Below the pieces are notes generated by a model that saw only the letters and a program-made list of their open reading frames with translations, had not been told where the DNA came from and ran no database searches. The position numbers and the translations under genes were made by a program. DNA of 15,252 nt from an uncultured Eubacteriales bacterium (GTDB lineage: Bacteria; Bacillota; Clostridia; Oscillospirales; CAG-272), in contig CAKSLR010000028.1 in NCBI GenBank assembly GCA_934467435.1, positions 1-15,252 of the forward strand, written 5' to 3'. Shown one piece after another: positions 13,783-15,252 of the stretch (position 1 is the stretch's first letter; the number at the start of each line of letters is the position of its first letter).

Positions 13783-15252
13783 ATGAAAGAAAAGCGTTAT
13801 ATCGGTACCTATCCAAAAATCGGCATCCGCCCGACCATTGACGGGCGGCGGGGCGCACTTGGTGTGCGGGAGTCACTTGAAGCGCAGACCATGAATATGG
13901 CACGTGCGGCGGCGGAACTGTTTCGCACCAACCTGACCTATACCGACGGTACCCCGGTGGAGGTGGTCATTGCGGATACCACCATCGGCCGCGTGGCGGA
14001 AGCCGCCGCGTGTGAAGAAAAGTTTGCCCGCGAAGGGGTCGCCGTTACCCTGACCGTAACCCCCTGCTGGTGCTACGGGGCGGAAACCATGGATATGAAC
14101 CCGCACACCATCAAAGGCGTGTGGGGCTTTAACGGAACCGAGCGCCCCGGTGCCGTCTACCTTGCCTCGGTGCTTGCCACGCATGCACAGAAGGGGCTGC
14201 CCGCCTTCGGAATTTACGGGCATGACGTGTGCGCGGCAGACGACAGCGAAATTCCCGCGGACGTGAAGGAAAAACTTCTGCGTTTCGGCCGTGCCGCCAT
14301 TGCCGCCACCACCATGCGGGGTAAGTCTTACCTGCAGATCGGCTCGGTTACCATGGGCATCGGCGGTTCGATTATCAGCCCCGATTTTATCGAGGACTAC
14401 CTCGGAATGCGGGTGGAGTCGGTGGACGAGGTGGAGATGATCCGTCGTATGACCCTTGGCATTTATGATGAGGAAGAATACCGGCGTGCGCTGGCGTGGA
14501 CGAAACAATACTGCTGCGAAGGGTTTGATAAAAATCCGCCCACCCTGCAAAAGACCCCTGCCGAGAAGGAAAAAGACTGGGAATTTGTCGTCAAGATGGC
14601 GTTGATTATCAAGGACCTGATGAACGGCAATGACCGTCTGCCGAAGGGGTGCGAGGAAGAGGCAGTCGGGCACAACGCCATTGCCGCCGGGTTCCAGGGG
14701 CAGCGGCAGTGGACGGATTTTTATCCGAACGGCGATTTTGCCGAGGCCATGCTCAATACCTCCTTTGACTGGAACGGGGCGCGGGAGCCGTATGTGCTGG
14801 CGACCGAAAACGACGTTCTCAACGGGCTTGGTATGCTGTTTATGAAACTGCTGACCAACCGTGCGCAGATTTTTGCTGATGTGCGGACCTACTGGAGCGC
14901 CGATGCGCTGAAAAAAGCGGCGGATTACGAACTGACGGGTCATGCAAAAGAGGCAGGCGGCTTCATCCACCTCATCAACTCGGGCGCGGCGTGTCTTGAC
15001 GCCTGCGGGGAAGTGAAGGACGCTGCCGGCGCCCCCACCATGAAACCCTGGTATGAGATGACCGGGGAAGACCAGAAGACCGTAATGGCGCACACGACCT
15101 GGAACTATGCCGACTGCGGCTATTTCCGCGGCGGCGGGTATTCCTCCCGCTTTGCCACCCGTGCCGAAATGCCCTGTACCATGATTCGCCTGAATCTGAT
15201 CAAGGGGCTCGGCCCCGTGATGCAGATTGCGGAAGGGTGGACAGTGCACTTG
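13783..15252 (+). CDS. fucI: L-fucose isomerase (3' end outside window)
   Basis: The first 490 residues of an enzyme that is about 590 residues long in E. coli are present; the frame is open at the right edge. FucI converts L-fucose to L-fuculose (often also D-arabinose to D-ribulose) in the cytoplasm as the first intracellular step of fucose use, and needs manganese. Signatures include PKIGIRPTIDGRRG near the start, VTPCWCYGAETMDM (92-105), GFNGTERPGAVYLA (114-127), AIAAGFQGQRQWTDFYPNGD and YFRGGGYSSRF. The metal ligands Glu342 (TEND) and Asp366 (FADVRTYW) sit 24 residues apart, as Glu337 and Asp361 do in the E. coli enzyme; the third ligand, a histidine, would be beyond the edge. The ATG has GGGGAGGA six bases upstream. 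The remaining fucose genes (kinase, aldolase, permease) would be expected to the right. Confidence 0.96.
   Translation, partial: MKEKRYIGTYPKIGIRPTIDGRRGALGVRESLEAQTMNMARAAAELFRTNLTYTDGTPVEVVIADTTIGRVAEAAACEEKFAREGVAVTLTVTPCWCYGAETMDMNPHTIKGVWGFNGTERPGAVYLASVLATHAQKGLPAFGIYGHDVCAADDSEIPADVKEKLLRFGRAAIAATTMRGKSYLQIGSVTMGIGGSIISPDFIEDYLGMRVESVDEVEMIRRMTLGIYDEEEYRRALAWTKQYCCEGFDKNPPTLQKTPAEKEKDWEFVVKMALIIKDLMNGNDRLPKGCEEEAVGHNAIAAGFQGQRQWTDFYPNGDFAEAMLNTSFDWNGAREPYVLATENDVLNGLGMLFMKLLTNRAQIFADVRTYWSADALKKAADYELTGHAKEAGGFIHLINSGAACLDACGEVKDAAGAPTMKPWYEMTGEDQKTVMAHTTWNYADCGYFRGGGYSSRFATRAEMPCTMIRLNLIKGLGPVMQIAEGWTVHL

Noticed and set aside
13873..15249. Minus-strand open frame of 458 residues opposite fucI.
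   Set aside because: Antisense shadow of a highly conserved enzyme; composition is rich in His, Gly and Arg with no recognisable motif.
1..15252. Search for tRNA or rRNA genes, CRISPR arrays, insertion sequences, toxin-antitoxin pairs, phage or defence genes.
   Set aside because: All intergenic gaps are short (under 250 bases), are explained by promoters and terminators, and hold no repeats of these kinds.

Overview
The window looks like an ordinary chromosomal stretch from a moderately G+C-rich anaerobic Firmicute (Bacillota), most plausibly a gut Clostridia member of the Oscillospirales/Ruminococcaceae kind. This rests on strong Shine-Dalgarno sites before nearly every gene, sigma-A type promoters, compact Rho-independent terminators, the ATPase-first MacB-like transporter, a clostridial-style arginyl-tRNA synthetase, a QueT transporter and an L-fucose isomerase. 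The taxonomic placement is inference, not a database result. I saw no tRNA, rRNA, CRISPR array, insertion sequence, phage gene or defence cassette.

Layout from left to right. (1) 1-858, minus: N-terminal 286 residues of an ABC exporter that runs off the left edge. A divergent promoter region separates it from (2) 1093-2199, plus: a stand-alone PTS EIIC-like membrane protein with a near-perfect promoter and its own terminator. (3) 2356-5658, plus: an 1100-residue ABC transporter with the ATPase fused to a MacB/FtsX-type permease and an unusually large extracytoplasmic domain. (4) 5664-5734: two strong hairpins in the convergent gap. (5) 5738-8190, minus: argS followed by yebC, a translation-related operon. 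(6) 8402-10222, minus: a zinc-ribbon plus SEL1-repeat protein with its own promoter and terminator. (7) 10469-13645, plus: Eis-like acetyltransferase, queT and pepD, probably one transcript ending at a UUCG-loop terminator. (8) 13783 to the right edge, plus: fucI, missing roughly its last 100 residues.

The genes do not form one pathway. They are short independent transcription units: two ABC systems and an orphan EIIC at the membrane, translation genes (argS, yebC), salvage and nutrient genes (queT for a queuosine precursor, pepD for dipeptides, fucI for fucose), and two proteins of unknown physiological role. No undescribed multi-gene system can be supported here. The most unusual items are the four-module architecture of the SEL1 protein, the helical insertion in the outer domain of the large ABC transporter, the partnerless EIIC, the palindromes around the fucI promoter, and a shared TGG-extended -10 element in four promoters.
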